The notes under the pieces are model-generated. The model did not search any database. It worked only from the letters and a program-made list of their open reading frames with translations, and was not told where the DNA came from. A stretch of DNA of 64,000 bases, taken from positions 4,278,001 to 4,342,000 of the forward strand of contig NZ_LT629702.1 in assembly GCF_900103345.1 (NCBI RefSeq), in the 5' to 3' direction. Source of the stretch: Pseudomonas azotoformans. Lineage in GTDB: Bacteria; Pseudomonadota; Gammaproteobacteria; Pseudomonadales; Pseudomonadaceae. Position 1 is the first letter of the stretch; every line of letters begins with the position of its first letter. This document shows positions 44,261 through 54,382 of the stretch, in pieces. The translations under genes and the position numbers were made by a program.

Positions 44261-44695
44261 ATGAGTCGTTTGGCTATTTTTCTATTGACCGCCTGCCTGG
44301 GCGCCAACGCCATGGCCGCGGACGCTATAGACGCTAACCGCAAGAAAGACTTCGGCGATATCACCGTCCACTACAACACCTTCACCTCCAGCTTCCTGCA
44401 ACCGGAAACCGCCCAGGCCGTCGGCGTGGTGCGCAGCAAGGAGAAGGGCCTGATCAACGTAACCGTGATCAAGGGCGTGACCCCGGTGGCCGCGCAAGTG
44501 ACCGGCACCATCAAGGACTTGGGCGGCAAGAGCGAAGTCCTCACCTTCAAGCAGATCAACGAGAAAGGCGGCATCAATTACCTGGCGCCCTACTCCGTGA
44601 CGCAGCGCGAATACAAGACGTTTACCATCAACGTTGAAACCGGTGGCAAAGCCCATAGCTTCCAGTTCAACCAGGAACTGTTTCCGGCGGAATAA
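44261..44695 (+). CDS. DUF4426 periplasmic protein
   Basis: This 144-residue protein has the signal peptide [20 protein letters not shown], cut before DAIDANRK. The mature part is a beta-rich DUF4426 domain ('[20 protein letters not shown]', '[19 protein letters not shown]'). No function is known. It lies in the metX-metW-rdgB-hemW operon, and its TAA overlaps the rdgB ATG by one base. Confidence 0.88.
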   Translation: MSRLAIFLLTACLGANAMAADAIDANRKKDFGDITVHYNTFTSSFLQPETAQAVGVVRSKEKGLINVTVIKGVTPVAAQVTGTIKDLGGKSEVLTFKQINEKGGINYLAPYSVTQREYKTFTINVETGGKAHSFQFNQELFPAE

Positions 44696-45288
44696 TGAAC
44701 CTTACCCAACTCGTACTGGCCAGCCATAACGCCGGCAAACTCAAAGAACTGCAAGCCATGCTCGGTGACTCTGTGCAGTTGCGCTCCATCGGCGAGTTCA
44801 GCCAGGTGGAGCCGGAAGAGACCGGCCTGTCGTTCGTCGAGAACGCTATCCTCAAGGCGCGCAACGCCGCACGTATCTCCGGTTTGCCGGCGCTGGCGGA
44901 TGACTCGGGGCTGGCGGTGGACTTCCTCGGCGGCGCGCCTGGCATCTATTCGGCACGCTACGCCGACGGCAAAGGCGATGCAGCCAACAACGCCAAGCTG
45001 CTGGACGCGCTCAAGGACGTACCGGACGCCGAACGCGGCGCACAGTTCGTCTGCGTGCTGGCCTTGGTACGCCATGCCGATGACCCGCTGCCGATCCTCT
45101 GCGAAGGCTTGTGGCACGGGCGCATCCTGCATGCCGCCAGCGGCGAGCATGGGTTTGGCTATGACCCGCTGTTCTGGGTGCCGGAGCGCAATGTCTCCAG
45201 CGCCGAACTGAGCCCGGCCGACAAGAACCAGATCAGCCACCGTGCTCGCGCAATGGATTTGCTGCGCCAACGCCTGAGCCTGAAATGA
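44695..45288 (+). CDS. rdgB: RdgB/HAM1 non-canonical purine NTP pyrophosphatase
   Basis: This 197-residue enzyme hydrolyses dITP, ITP and XTP to monophosphates, keeping deaminated purines out of nucleic acid. Markers are '[18 protein letters not shown]', '[20 protein letters not shown]', '[20 protein letters not shown]' and '[14 protein letters not shown]'. It overlaps the upstream gene by one base (TAATG) and hemW by four (ATGA). Confidence 0.97.
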   Translation: MNLTQLVLASHNAGKLKELQAMLGDSVQLRSIGEFSQVEPEETGLSFVENAILKARNAARISGLPALADDSGLAVDFLGGAPGIYSARYADGKGDAANNAKLLDALKDVPDAERGAQFVCVLALVRHADDPLPILCEGLWHGRILHAASGEHGFGYDPLFWVPERNVSSAELSPADKNQISHRARAMDLLRQRLSLK

Positions 45289-46487
45289 CCCAGAACACCT
45301 CTGCGCAGCCGCTGATCCACGGCGGCGCGCAAACACCTCGGGCGGCCTTGCCTGTGCTGCCGCCCCTGGCGCTGTACATCCACATCCCGTGGTGCGTGCG
45401 CAAATGCCCTTATTGCGACTTCAACTCCCACACCGCCAGTAAAGTGCTGCCGGAAGAAGAGTATGTGGACGCGCTGCTGGCAGATCTCGATCAGGACCTG
45501 CACGCCGCGTATGGCCGCGAACTCAGTTCGATCTTCTTCGGCGGCGGCACGCCGAGCCTGTTCAGCGCCCCGGCGTTGGGCCGTTTGCTCAAGGGTGTGC
45601 AAGCACGCATCCCGTTTGCCGGCGATATCGAGATCACCCTGGAAGCCAACCCCGGGACGTTCGAGCAAGAAAAGTTCGTGGCCTATCGCAAGCTGGGGAT
45701 CAATCGCCTGTCCATCGGCATCCAGAGCTTCCAGCAGGCAAAGCTTGAGGCCCTGGGCCGTATCCACAATGGCGACGAAGCCATACGCGCCGCCGGCATG
45801 GCGCGCCAGGCTGGCTTTGATAACTTCAACCTGGACTTGATGCACGGGCTGCCCGATCAGTCCCTGGACGACGCCTTGAGCGACCTGCGCCAGGCCATCG
45901 CGCTGAAGCCGACGCACTTGTCCTGGTACCAGCTGACCCTGGAACCCAACACCGTATTCTGGAACCAGCCGCCTGCGCTGCCGGAAGACGACACCCTGTG
46001 GGATATCCAGGAAGCCGGCCAGGCGCTGCTCGCCGAGCACGGTTACGCGCAATATGAAGTGTCCGCCTATGCCCAACCGGGTCGCCCGGCGCGGCATAAC
46101 CTCAATTACTGGAGCTTCGGTGACTTTATCGGCATCGGCGCCGGCGCCCACGGCAAGCTCAGCCATCCGGACGGGCGCATCGTGCGCACCTGGAAGACAC
46201 GGGCACCGAAGGACTACCTCAACCCGGCCAAAAGCTTCCAGGCCGGCGCGAAGGAACTGACCAACGAAGAGCTGCCATTCGAGTTCCTGATGAACGCCCT
46301 GCGCCTCACCGAAGGCGTCGAGTCCAGGCTCTACGCCGAACGTACCGGCCTCGACCTGGCGAGCCTCGATGAAGGCCGCCGCGAGGCAGAACAAAGTGGC
46401 TTAATGCAGGTCGAACCGTCACGCCTGGCGGCGACCGACCGCGGGCAACTCTTTCTCAATGATCTGTTGCAGAAGTTTTTGAGCTGA
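45285..46487 (+). CDS. hemW: Radical SAM family heme chaperone HemW
   Basis: This 400-residue radical SAM protein has the cluster cysteines C37, C41 and C44 in '[15 protein letters not shown]'. Further segments are '[19 protein letters not shown]', '[12 protein letters not shown]' and '[20 protein letters not shown]'. Once called oxygen-independent coproporphyrinogen oxidase-like, HemW proteins insert heme into respiratory enzymes. It has no extra cysteine pattern of HemN. Confidence 0.95.
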   Translation: MTQNTSAQPLIHGGAQTPRAALPVLPPLALYIHIPWCVRKCPYCDFNSHTASKVLPEEEYVDALLADLDQDLHAAYGRELSSIFFGGGTPSLFSAPALGRLLKGVQARIPFAGDIEITLEANPGTFEQEKFVAYRKLGINRLSIGIQSFQQAKLEALGRIHNGDEAIRAAGMARQAGFDNFNLDLMHGLPDQSLDDALSDLRQAIALKPTHLSWYQLTLEPNTVFWNQPPALPEDDTLWDIQEAGQALLAEHGYAQYEVSAYAQPGRPARHNLNYWSFGDFIGIGAGAHGKLSHPDGRIVRTWKTRAPKDYLNPAKSFQAGAKELTNEELPFEFLMNALRLTEGVESRLYAERTGLDLASLDEGRREAEQSGLMQVEPSRLAATDRGQLFLNDLLQKFLS

Positions 46488-46505
46488 CGCTCTTAAGGAA
46501 ATCGA

Positions 46506-46829
46506 ATGGATTTGGTACTCGACCTGCTCGCCACCGTATCCCGCTGGAGCCGCAGCAACCTGTCGGAAATCTCCCTGGCCCTGGTGGGCTGCCTGCTGGT
46601 GCTGTTTGGCGCCGATATCAAAGGCTGGGTCGAAGCGCGACTGGGCAGCATCGCCGGGGCGTTGCGCGTGCCGTTGATGGCGCTGGTGTGCATGATCGGC
46701 AGCGGTGCGGCGTTGATTTATGCCACGCCGTGGATTGTGCGGGGGTTGAGCCAGTTCAATAACTACAGCCTGGCGCCGGTGTTGATCGTGGTACTGGTGT
46801 TGATCGGCGTAATCGCAGACCGCCGCTGA
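46506..46829 (+). CDS. DUF3392 membrane protein
   Basis: This 107-residue protein has about three hydrophobic segments ('ISLALVGCLLVLFGADIKGW', 'VPLMALVCMIGSGAALIYAT', 'LAPVLIVVLVLIGVIADRR'), matching the DUF3392 pattern seen after hemW in pseudomonads. AAGGAAATCGA precedes the ATG. The function is unknown. Confidence 0.85.
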   Translation: MDLVLDLLATVSRWSRSNLSEISLALVGCLLVLFGADIKGWVEARLGSIAGALRVPLMALVCMIGSGAALIYATPWIVRGLSQFNNYSLAPVLIVVLVLIGVIADRR

Positions 46830-46851
46830 CCGGAAACCCAACACAAAGCAG

Positions 46852-46944
46852 AATGTGGGAGGGGGCTTGCCCCCGATAGCGGTGGATCAGTCAGCTTATC
46901 TGTAGCTGACCCACTGCAATCGGGGGCAAGCCCCCTCCCACATT
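46852..46944. repeat. REP doublet, type B
   Basis: AATGTGGGAGGGGGCTTGCC and its inverted partner separate the convergent DUF3392 and trmB genes. Confidence 0.9.
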
Positions 46945-46970
46945 GAATTGCATTTCAAGCTAATGGCGAG

Positions 46971-47696
46971 TTACGCCAGCTTCTCGAACTTCAGATCCCA
47001 CACCCCATGCCCCAGCCGCTCGCCACGACGCTCGAACTTGGTGATCGGACGCTCGGCCGGGCGTGGCACGCATTTGCCATCTTCAGCCAGGTTGCGGTAG
47101 CCAGGGGCGACGTTCATCACTTCCAGCATGTATTCCGCATACGGCTCCCAGTCGGTGGCCATGTGCAGGATGCCGCCCACTTTCAGCTTGCTGCGTACCA
47201 GTTCCGCAAAGGAGGCCTGGACGATGCGGCGCTTGTGGTGACGGGCCTTGTGCCAGGGGTCCGGGAAGAACAGCATCAGGCGGTCGAGGCTGTTGTCGGC
47301 AATGCAGCGGTTGAGCACTTCGATCGCGTCGCAGTCATAGACCCGCAGGTTGGTCAGCCCTTGAGTCAACACACCGTTGAGCAGCGCACCGACACCTGGG
47401 CGGTGCACTTCCACGCCGATAAAATCCTGGTCCGGCGCAGCGGCGGCCATTTCCAGCAGGGAGTGGCCCATGCCGAAGCCGATTTCCAGGGAGCGCGGGG
47501 CCGAACGGCCAAACACCTGGTCGTAGTCCACCGGCGCGTCGGCCAATGGCAACACGAACAACGGCGTACCTTGCTCCAGGCCCTTTTGCTGGCCTTCGGT
47601 CATACGGCCGGCGCGCATCACAAAGCTCTTGATGCGGCGGTGCTTGGACTCGTCGCCGGCTTCCAGGGTGTTCGGCGTTTCGTTTGATTCAGTCAT
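46971..47696 (-). CDS. trmB: tRNA (guanine(46)-N(7))-methyltransferase TrmB
   Basis: This 241-residue SAM enzyme methylates G46 of tRNA. Signatures are '[20 protein letters not shown]', '[18 protein letters not shown]', '[20 protein letters not shown]' and the C-terminal '[19 protein letters not shown]'. The N-terminal 30 residues are polar and variable. ATG at 47696 is preferred over the TTG one codon before. It lies 9 bp after thiG and is likely co-transcribed with thiS-thiG. Confidence 0.96.
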   Translation of the reverse strand: MTESNETPNTLEAGDESKHRRIKSFVMRAGRMTEGQQKGLEQGTPLFVLPLADAPVDYDQVFGRSAPRSLEIGFGMGHSLLEMAAAAPDQDFIGVEVHRPGVGALLNGVLTQGLTNLRVYDCDAIEVLNRCIADNSLDRLMLFFPDPWHKARHHKRRIVQASFAELVRSKLKVGGILHMATDWEPYAEYMLEVMNVAPGYRNLAEDGKCVPRPAERPITKFERRGERLGHGVWDLKFEKLA

Positions 47697-47705
47697 CAAT
47701 GGCTC

Positions 47706-48500
47706 TTACTTGATCAGACCATCCAGCGGCGAGGAGGCGCTGGCGTAGAGTTTTTTCGGCATGCGGCCGGCGAGGTAGGCCAGGCGGCCCGCGACGATGG
47801 CGTGGTTCATGGCTTCGGCCATCAGGATTGGTTGCTGGGCGTGGGCGATGGCCGAGTTCATCAGCACCGCGTCGCAGCCCAGTTCCATGGCGATGGTTGC
47901 GTCGGAGGCCGTTCCCACGCCTGCATCCACCAGCACCGGAATCTTGGCTTCTTCGAGGATGATCTGCAGGTTGTACGGATTGCAGATACCCAGGCCGGAA
48001 CCGATCAGACCCGCCAGTGGCATCACCGCGATGCAGCCGATTTCCGCCAGTTGGCGCGCAATGATCGGGTCATCGCTGGTGTAGACCATCACGTCGAAAC
48101 CTTCCTTGACCAGGGTTTCGGCGGCCTTGAGGGTTTCGATCACGTTGGGGAACAGGGTTTTCTGGTCGGCCAGCACTTCCAGCTTCACCAGGTTGTGGCC
48201 ATCGAGCAGCTCACGGGCCAGGCGGCAGGTGCGCACGGCTTCAATGGCGTCGTAGCAACCGGCAGTGTTCGGCAGGAAGGTGTAGCGATCCGGCGACAGC
48301 ACTTCGAGCAGGTTCGGCTCGCCTTCGATCTGGCCGAGGTTGGTGCGGCGCACGGCGAAGGTGACGATCTCGGCGCCCGAGGCTTCGATGGCCAGGCGGG
48401 TTTCTTCCATGTCGCGGTACTTGCCGGTGCCGACCAGCAGGCGGGACTGGTAGGTACGACCCGCCAGGACGAAGGGCTTGTCGCTACGAACGATGCTCAT
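47706..48500 (-). CDS. thiG: Thiazole synthase ThiG
   Basis: This 264-residue TIM-barrel enzyme makes the thiazole phosphate of thiamine from deoxyxylulose phosphate, dehydroglycine and ThiS thiocarboxylate. Markers are '[19 protein letters not shown]', '[16 protein letters not shown]', '[16 protein letters not shown]' with the Schiff-base lysine region, and '[20 protein letters not shown]'. thiS lies 52 bp upstream on the same strand. Confidence 0.97.
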   Translation of the reverse strand: MSIVRSDKPFVLAGRTYQSRLLVGTGKYRDMEETRLAIEASGAEIVTFAVRRTNLGQIEGEPNLLEVLSPDRYTFLPNTAGCYDAIEAVRTCRLARELLDGHNLVKLEVLADQKTLFPNVIETLKAAETLVKEGFDVMVYTSDDPIIARQLAEIGCIAVMPLAGLIGSGLGICNPYNLQIILEEAKIPVLVDAGVGTASDATIAMELGCDAVLMNSAIAHAQQPILMAEAMNHAIVAGRLAYLAGRMPKKLYASASSPLDGLIK

Positions 48501-48552
48501 GGGAAATCCTCGAAATGGGGTGAGGTTCTGCAGAATTCAGGAAGCTACGCGA

Positions 48553-48753
48553 TCAGCCGCCGCCGATGGCGTGGACTACTTCAACCTGGTCGCCTTCGGC
48601 GAGCGCGGTCTCGGCGTGCAGGCTACGCGGGACGATATCCAGGTTGAGTTCCACTGCGACGCGACGCCCGGTCAGGTCCAGGCGGGTCAGCAGGGCCGCA
48701 ACGGTTTCACCGTCGGGCAGTTCAAAGGATTCGCCGTTCAACTGAATGCGCAT
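48553..48753 (-). CDS. thiS: Sulfur carrier protein ThiS
   Basis: This 66-residue ubiquitin-like protein starts MRIQLNGESFELPDGETVAA and ends in the required Gly-Gly tail (HAIGGG). The C-terminal glycine is thiocarboxylated and donates sulfur to ThiG. The ATG at 48753 gives the normal length; an upstream in-frame ATG at 48768 would add five residues. The long open frame extending further upstream is antisense to the next gene and is not used. Confidence 0.94.
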   Translation of the reverse strand: MRIQLNGESFELPDGETVAALLTRLDLTGRRVAVELNLDIVPRSLHAETALAEGDQVEVVHAIGGG

Positions 48754-48824
48754 GCCACGGGCCGCCATCGTTTTTAGGGGTCGGCATTCTAGCCCGATTG
48801 AGGTTGCCGGCCCAAGTCCCTTGG

Positions 48825-49202
48825 TCAGGCCACCTGCAAGCGCCACGCCGCCAGGCCCAGGAAGAACCAGCCGAGCAGGAAAGCCAGGCCGCCAAACGGC
48901 GTGATGATCCCGAGTTTGCTGATGCCGGTCAGGGTGAGCACATACAGGCTGCCGGAGAACAGCAGGATGCCGACGGTAAACGAGATGCCCGCCCAACTGA
49001 CCAAGCGGCCAGGGATATGCGCCGCCAGCAGCGCCACACCGAACAGCGCCAGGGTGTGCACCAGTTGGTAGGTGACGCCGGTGTGGAAGATTGCGAGGTA
49101 CTCGGCGCTCAGGCGGTTTTTCAGGCCGTGGGCGGCGAAGGCGCCAAGGGCGACACCGGTGAAGCCGAAAAAGGCAGCCAACATCAGAAAGCCACGCAGC
49201 AT
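48825..49202 (-). CDS. DUF423 membrane protein
   Basis: This 125-residue protein has about four membrane segments. It carries the DUF423 signature 'GVALGAFAAHGLKNRLSAEY' followed by 'FHTGVTYQLVHTLALFGVAL' and 'SGSLYVLTLTGISKLGIITP'. The function is unknown. It is divergent from mtgA, with a 74-bp gap. Confidence 0.92.
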   Translation of the reverse strand: MLRGFLMLAAFFGFTGVALGAFAAHGLKNRLSAEYLAIFHTGVTYQLVHTLALFGVALLAAHIPGRLVSWAGISFTVGILLFSGSLYVLTLTGISKLGIITPFGGLAFLLGWFFLGLAAWRLQVA

Positions 49203-49214
49203 GAGGAACTCCAG

Positions 49215-49243
49215 TCAGACTCATAGGGCAGGGTCTGTATAAT
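49215..49243 (+). promoter_or_regulatory. Sigma-70 promoter of mtgA
   Basis: A perfect TATAAT at 49238-49243 lies 17 bp after a weak TCAGAC -35 (49215-49220) and about 33 bp before the mtgA ATG. Confidence 0.6.
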
Positions 49244-49276
49244 GGCCCGCTCAACGGGTTCGGCCAAGCCATCTCT

Positions 49277-49999
49277 ATGCTGCGTCTCCTCTTCAAACGC
49301 TTTCTCAACGTCGTCAAATGGTTTGCCATCGGCAGTGTGCTGCTGGTGCTGCTGTTTCGTGTCATCCCGCCGCCCTTCACCGCGCTGATGGTGGAGCGCA
49401 AGGTCGAATCCTGGTTCGACGGCGAGCCCATTGACCTGCAGCGCACCTGGGTGCCGTGGGACGAGATCTCCGACGAGCTCAAAGTAGCGGTGATGGCTGG
49501 CGAAGACCAACGCTTCCCGCAGCATTGGGGCTTTGATTTCAGCGCGATCCAGGCGGCGATCCTGCACAACGAGCGCGGCGGCTCGATTCGCGGTGCCAGC
49601 ACGTTGAGCCAGCAAGTGTCGAAGAACCTGTTCCTGTGGGCCGGCCGCAGTTATCTGCGCAAAGGCCTGGAAGCCTGGTTTACCGGGTTGATCGAGGTGT
49701 TGTGGCCCAAGCAGCGGATTCTTGAGGTGTACCTCAATAGCGTGGAGTGGGACGAAGGGGTATTTGGGGCGGAAGCGGCGGCTCGGCATCACTTTGGGGT
49801 GAGTGCCAAGGGGCTATCGCGGCAGCAGGCCAGCTATCTGGCGGCTGTTTTGCCCAACCCACGGGTGTGGAGTGCAAGCCATCCGACGGCGTATGTGGCA
49901 AGGCGCGCGGCCTGGATTCGGCAGCAGATGAGTCAGTTGGGTGGAGACGGTTACCTGGTCGAACTGAACAACTCCAGGAAGGCCCCCTGGTCCGACTGA
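49277..49999 (+). CDS. mtgA: Monofunctional peptidoglycan glycosyltransferase
   Basis: This 240-residue GT51 enzyme polymerises lipid II into glycan strands. One N-terminal membrane segment ('[20 protein letters not shown]') anchors it, with the catalytic domain in the periplasm. Conserved boxes include '[18 protein letters not shown]' (catalytic Glu), '[16 protein letters not shown]', '[20 protein letters not shown]' and '[20 protein letters not shown]'. No transpeptidase domain is present, as the length shows. Confidence 0.96.
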   Translation: MLRLLFKRFLNVVKWFAIGSVLLVLLFRVIPPPFTALMVERKVESWFDGEPIDLQRTWVPWDEISDELKVAVMAGEDQRFPQHWGFDFSAIQAAILHNERGGSIRGASTLSQQVSKNLFLWAGRSYLRKGLEAWFTGLIEVLWPKQRILEVYLNSVEWDEGVFGAEAAARHHFGVSAKGLSRQQASYLAAVLPNPRVWSASHPTAYVARRAAWIRQQMSQLGGDGYLVELNNSRKAPWSD

Positions 50000-50016
50000 C
50001 ACAACACAAAAACGAC

Positions 50017-50107
50017 TGTGGGAGCGGGCTTGCTCGCGAACGCGTTGGTTGAGTCAACATTTTCGGTGACTGACACTCCGCATTCGCGAGCAAGCCCGCT
50101 CCCACAT
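50017..50107. repeat. REP doublet, type B
   Basis: TGTGGGAGCGGGCTTGCTCG and its inverted partner lie between the convergent mtgA and rpoH genes. Confidence 0.9.
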
Positions 50108-50135
50108 TCGATCGCGTGGTTTTCGCAACCGCGTT

Positions 50136-50990
50136 TTAGGCGGCGATCGACAGCTTCAGCTTGTTCATCGCGCTTTTCTCAAGCTGACGAATCCGCTCGG
50201 CCGACACGTTGTACTTCTGCGCCAGGTCATGCAGCGTGGCCTTGTCTTCCGCCAGCCAGCGCTGGTAGAGGATGTCACGGCTGCGGTCGTCCAGTACTTC
50301 CAGCGCTTCGTGCAGGTTGTGGTTGGAGTTATCGCTCCAGTCCGCATCCTCCAGTTGACGCGCCGGATCGTACCGGTGGTCTTCCAGGTAGTTGGCCGGC
50401 GATTGGAAGGCGCTGTCGTCGTCCGCTTCAGCAGCGGGGTCGAAGGCCATGTCATGGCCGGTCAGGCGGCTTTCCATCTCGCGCACTTCACGCGGTTCCA
50501 CACCAAGGCTTTCGGCCACGCGGTGGACTTCTTCGTTGTTCAGCCACGCCAGGCGTTTCTTCTGGCTGCGCAGGTTGAAGAACAGTTTGCGCTGGGCCTT
50601 GGTGGTCGCCACTTTCACGATGCGCCAGTTGCGCAGGATGAACTCGTGGATTTCCGCCTTGATCCAGTGCACGGCAAACGACACCAGACGCACACCCATC
50701 TCAGGGTTGAAGCGCTTTACAGCCTTCATCAGGCCGACGTTGCCTTCCTGGATCAGGTCAGCCTGGGCCAGGCCATAGCCGCTATAGCTACGGGCGATAT
50801 GTACGACAAAACGCAGGTGGGCGAGCACCATCTGCCGAGCCGCCCCCAAATCCTGCTCATAGTAGAGACTCTCGGCCAGTTCACGCTCCTGCTCGGGCGT
50901 CAGCAATGGAATGCTGTTGACCGTGTGCACATAGGCTTCCAGGTTCGCACCAGGGACCAAGGCATAAGCAGGTTGCAAAGAAGTGGTCAT
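50136..50990 (-). CDS. rpoH: RNA polymerase heat-shock sigma factor RpoH (sigma-32)
   Basis: This 284-residue sigma factor directs transcription of heat-shock genes. Region 2 reads '[20 protein letters not shown]' and '[20 protein letters not shown]'. The RpoH box at 133-141 (QRKLFFNLR) separates it from RpoS and RpoD. Region 4 ends '[20 protein letters not shown]'. The ATG at 50990 has GGAGG upstream and fits the family. It is downstream of ftsX with its own promoter region in between. Confidence 0.97.
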   Translation of the reverse strand: MTTSLQPAYALVPGANLEAYVHTVNSIPLLTPEQERELAESLYYEQDLGAARQMVLAHLRFVVHIARSYSGYGLAQADLIQEGNVGLMKAVKRFNPEMGVRLVSFAVHWIKAEIHEFILRNWRIVKVATTKAQRKLFFNLRSQKKRLAWLNNEEVHRVAESLGVEPREVREMESRLTGHDMAFDPAAEADDDSAFQSPANYLEDHRYDPARQLEDADWSDNSNHNLHEALEVLDDRSRDILYQRWLAEDKATLHDLAQKYNVSAERIRQLEKSAMNKLKLSIAA

Positions 50991-51039
50991 ACGAAAAAAC
51001 CTCCGACTCACATAACTCGTGCAGTGAAGCACTGCGAAA

Positions 51040-51066
51040 ATTGACCGGGAACCGTAGGACAAGTTC
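51040..51066 (-). promoter_or_regulatory. Candidate AlgU/sigma-E promoter of rpoH
   Basis: On the minus strand GAACTT (51066-51061) and TCAAT (51044-51040) are 16 bp apart, close to the AlgU consensus GAACTT-N16/17-TCTGA. Transcription would start about 45 nt before the rpoH ATG. A sigma-E-type promoter of rpoH is known in P. aeruginosa; the match here is partial in the -10. Confidence 0.5.
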
Positions 51067-51119
51067 CCTAAACCACCGATACGGTCAATACAAACGAAAC
51101 CACATTAATCTGACATTAA

Positions 51120-52145
51120 CTACTTCGGTGCCAGCTCACGTAAATGACGAGCGACCGCAATCCACGCACCGATATACCCCAACAATACCGCGCCAAGCAA
51201 GAGACTCAGACCATCGGCTACCGGCACGCCAGCCAGGGCGAAATCACTGCCGTAGAGTCCGGCAAGCCCGACAACCGCGTCGTTCAGCCAGTCCAGGCCA
51301 AAAGCCAGCACGCCCCAGGACAAAATCCCGGCACCAAAGCCATAAAGCGCGCCCATGTACAGAAAAGGCCGACGCACATAGCTGTCCGTACCGCCGACCA
51401 GTTTAATCACTTCTATCTCGGTGCGACGGTTTTCAATATGAAGACGAATGGTATTACCTATCACCAAAAGTAATGCAGACACCAACAACACCGTCAGGCC
51501 GAACACAAAGCGGTCGCCCAGCTTGAGGATCGCCGCCAGGCGCTCTACCCAGACTAGATCAAGTTGCGCCTGTTGCACCTTGGGCATTTCTGCGAGTTTT
51601 TGTCGCAGGGCTTCCAGCGCCGGCTTGTCCACCTCGTTCGGCGTCACCAGGACCACGCCCGGCAGCGGGTTCTGTGGCAGCTCCTTGAGCGCCTCGCCCA
51701 GGCCGGATTGTTGCTGGAACTCTTCCAGTGCCTGATCGCGACTGATGTACTCGGCATCCGCCACGCCGGGGATGTTCTTGATGTCATCGCGCAGGGATTC
51801 GCCGTCTTTGGCGCTGGCATCGATGTTCAGGTACAGCGAGATCTGCGCTGCGCGCTGCCAGGAACCGCCCAGGCGCTCCACATTATTAAGCAGCAGCGAC
51901 AAGCCCATCGGCAGGCTCAGGGCCACTGCCATCACCAGGCAGGTGAAAAAGCTGCCGATCGGCTGCTTGCCCAGGCGGCGCAGGCTGTCAATCAGACTGG
52001 CGCGATGGCTCTCGATCCAGGCGCGCAGCAAGGTGCTGAAATCCGGACCGTCGTCATCATGGTCGTGTTTTTTCTTCGGCGGTTGCGGGTCGGCCGGTTT
52101 CGGCGCCACGCGTTCGGAGACTTTAGGGCTGCGTGTTGCACTCAT
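51120..52145 (-). CDS. ftsX: Cell division protein FtsX
   Basis: This 341-residue permease-like partner of FtsE has four membrane segments: 'FFTCLVMAVALSLPMGLSLL' near residue 65, then three in the C-terminal half including 'FGLTVLLVSALLLVIGNTI'. The periplasmic loop 'GVADAEYISRDQALEEFQQQ' activates murein hydrolases in the E. coli system. The N-terminal 40 residues are charged and Pro-rich. It overlaps ftsE by 4 bp. Confidence 0.96.
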   Translation of the reverse strand: MSATRSPKVSERVAPKPADPQPPKKKHDHDDDGPDFSTLLRAWIESHRASLIDSLRRLGKQPIGSFFTCLVMAVALSLPMGLSLLLNNVERLGGSWQRAAQISLYLNIDASAKDGESLRDDIKNIPGVADAEYISRDQALEEFQQQSGLGEALKELPQNPLPGVVLVTPNEVDKPALEALRQKLAEMPKVQQAQLDLVWVERLAAILKLGDRFVFGLTVLLVSALLLVIGNTIRLHIENRRTEIEVIKLVGGTDSYVRRPFLYMGALYGFGAGILSWGVLAFGLDWLNDAVVGLAGLYGSDFALAGVPVADGLSLLLGAVLLGYIGAWIAVARHLRELAPK

Positions 52146-52813
52146 ACGCCGGCCTCCCCGTCACCGATCAGGCGGCCGCGTTGCAGGGTCAGCATGCGAT
52201 GGCGCATGCGTGCGATCAGCGCCAGGTCGTGACTGGCGATCAGCACGCTGGTGCCCAGGCGGTTGATGTCTTCGAATACGCCCATGATCTCGGCCGCCAG
52301 GCGCGGGTCGAGGTTACCGGTGGGTTCGTCCGCCAGCAGCAGCGCCGGGCGGTGGACGATGGCGCGGGCGATACCGACGCGCTGTTGCTGGCCGGTGGAC
52401 AGGTCGCCGGGGTAGAGATCGGTCTTGTCCGACAGCGCCACGCGCTCCAGGGCCGAGTCCACGCGCTTGACGATCTCGGCCTTGGACAGCCCGAGGATCT
52501 GCAACGGCAGCGCCACGTTATTGAACACGGTGCGATCAAACAGCAACTGGTGATTCTGGAACACCACGCCGATCTGACGGCGCAGGAACGGAATCTGCGC
52601 ATTGCTGATAGTTGCCAGGTCCTGGCCCGCCAGCAGCAACTTGCCAGTGGTCGGGCGTTCCATGGCCAGCAGCAGGCGCAACAAGGTACTTTTGCCGGCG
52701 CCGGAGTGTCCGGTTACAAATAGAAACTCGCCGCGACGCACTCGAAAGCTCAGCTCATGCAAGCCGACATGCCCGTTGGCGTAGCGTTTACCGACCTGTT
52801 CGAAACGAATCAT
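52142..52813 (-). CDS. ftsE: Cell division ATP-binding protein FtsE
   Basis: This 223-residue ABC ATPase has Walker A 'GHSGAGKST' (K41), the signature 'LSTGQQQRVGIARA', Walker B 'LLLADEPTGNLD' and the switch histidine in 'LIASHDLALI'. With FtsX it links septal ring assembly to murein hydrolysis. It overlaps ftsY by 4 bp and ftsX by 4 bp, giving a tightly coupled ftsY-ftsE-ftsX operon. Confidence 0.97.
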   Translation of the reverse strand: MIRFEQVGKRYANGHVGLHELSFRVRRGEFLFVTGHSGAGKSTLLRLLLAMERPTTGKLLLAGQDLATISNAQIPFLRRQIGVVFQNHQLLFDRTVFNNVALPLQILGLSKAEIVKRVDSALERVALSDKTDLYPGDLSTGQQQRVGIARAIVHRPALLLADEPTGNLDPRLAAEIMGVFEDINRLGTSVLIASHDLALIARMRHRMLTLQRGRLIGDGEAGV

Positions 52814-54150
52814 GAACGCTCCCGCTCGGCAAACAGTGCCTGTACAAAGGGTTCGGCTTCAAAGGTGCGCAGGTCGTCGATGCCTTCACCAACGCCGATA
52901 TAACGAATCGGCAACCCGAACTGTTTGGCCAGGGCGAAGATCACGCCGCCCTTGGCCGTGCCGTCGAGCTTAGTCAATGCCAGGCCGGTCAGTTGTACCG
53001 TCTGGTTGAATTGTTTGGCCTGGCTGATGGCGTTCTGGCCAGTCCCGGCATCCAGCACCAACAGAACCTCGTGCGGCGCGTCTGCGTCGAGCTTGCCGAT
53101 CACGCGGCGAACCTTTTTCAGCTCTTCCATCAAATTGTCTTTGGTGTGCAGGCGACCGGCGGTATCGGCGATCAGCACGTCGATGTTACGGGCCTTCGCG
53201 GCCTGCACAGCATCGAAGATCACCGAGGCGGAATCGGCGCCGGTGTGCTGGGCGATGACCGGGATCTTGTTGCGCTCGCCCCACACCTGCAGCTGTTCCA
53301 CCGCAGCGGCACGGAACGTATCGCCGGCTGCGAGCATGACTTTTTTGCCTTCGGACTGCAGCTTCTTGGCCAGCTTGCCGATAGTGGTGGTCTTGCCGGC
53401 GCCGTTGACGCCCACCACCAGGATCACGAACGGCCTCTTCGGGGTAATCACCAGCGGCGCTTCCACCGGCTTGAGCATGGCGGCCAGCTCGGCCTGCAGG
53501 GATTTGTACAGCGCGTCGGCGTCGGTCAGTTGCTTGCGCGCGACCTTCTGGGTGAGGCTCTGGATGATCACGGCGGTGGCTTCAACGCCCACGTCGGCAG
53601 TGAGCAGGCGGGTTTCGATGTCTTCCAGCAGTTCGTCATCGATGACCTTCTTGCCGAGGAACAGGCTGGCCATGCCTTCGCCGATGCTTGCGCTGGTTTT
53701 GCTCAGGCCTTGCTTGAGGCGGGCGAAGAAGCCGGTCTTGCTGGTTTCGGCAGGGGCGACGACTGCCTCCGGCTCGATCACCGCAGGCACGGCCACCTCG
53801 GCCACAACCGGAATCGGCGGGGTGACGTGCTCAGCCTGCACATCTTCAACCAGCGCCACGGGTTCTTCGGCCACCGGCAGTTCCGGCCACGGTTTGTGCT
53901 CGGGTTCCGGCTCAGGTTCCGGGACAGCCTCGACGACCGGCTGCAACACCGGCTCGGCCATCGGCAACACCACCGGCGCAGGGGTTTCGGCAACCGGCTC
54001 GGCTTCTACTATGGGTTCTGGGATAGGTTCAGGTTGAACCTGCGGCAGTTCGTCGACGGTTTCCTGCGGCTTTTTGCGCAGCCATCCGAACAGGCCTTTC
54101 TTCTCACCAGCCGCAGCTGGGGTCTTCTTGTCGTCGTTGGAACCAAACAT
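52810..54150 (-). CDS. ftsY: Signal recognition particle receptor FtsY
   Basis: This 446-residue SRP GTPase docks ribosome-nascent chain complexes at the membrane. The NG domain shows G1 'VVGVNGAGKTTTIGKLAKKL', G3 'DTAGRLHTKDNLMEEL' and G4 'TKLDGTAKGG'. The N-terminal part (about 45-150) is an acidic Pro/Glu/Val-rich A domain with a PEPEPEPE stretch, as usual in proteobacteria. ATG at 54150 (MFGSNDDKK) is preferred to 54183. It is divergent from the M16 peptidase pair. Confidence 0.96.
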   Translation of the reverse strand: MFGSNDDKKTPAAAGEKKGLFGWLRKKPQETVDELPQVQPEPIPEPIVEAEPVAETPAPVVLPMAEPVLQPVVEAVPEPEPEPEHKPWPELPVAEEPVALVEDVQAEHVTPPIPVVAEVAVPAVIEPEAVVAPAETSKTGFFARLKQGLSKTSASIGEGMASLFLGKKVIDDELLEDIETRLLTADVGVEATAVIIQSLTQKVARKQLTDADALYKSLQAELAAMLKPVEAPLVITPKRPFVILVVGVNGAGKTTTIGKLAKKLQSEGKKVMLAAGDTFRAAAVEQLQVWGERNKIPVIAQHTGADSASVIFDAVQAAKARNIDVLIADTAGRLHTKDNLMEELKKVRRVIGKLDADAPHEVLLVLDAGTGQNAISQAKQFNQTVQLTGLALTKLDGTAKGGVIFALAKQFGLPIRYIGVGEGIDDLRTFEAEPFVQALFAERERS

Positions 54151-54382
54151 GGAGACGGCTATCTCAAGGTAGCGACGCGCCAAGGGGCGCTTCGGTAAAT
54201 AATATTCGATGCGTAACAGACTGTTTTTTAGCCAGCTCGTTCATGCGCAACATTTTGTAAGGCCTAAATAGGGCCTAAACAAGACTGCCGCAGTGGCCGT
54301 CCGTAAATCCGACCAGTATCCTAGCACCTCCTCGCCCGCCGACGCTAAGACCAAGCGGGCAGCCCAACAGGTTTAAAAACGA
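54151..54382. other. Divergent intergenic region ftsY / M16 pair
   Basis: This 232-bp gap must hold both promoters. A short direct repeat GGCCTAAA occurs twice near 54262-54280. No gene or clear promoter is seen. Confidence 0.3.
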
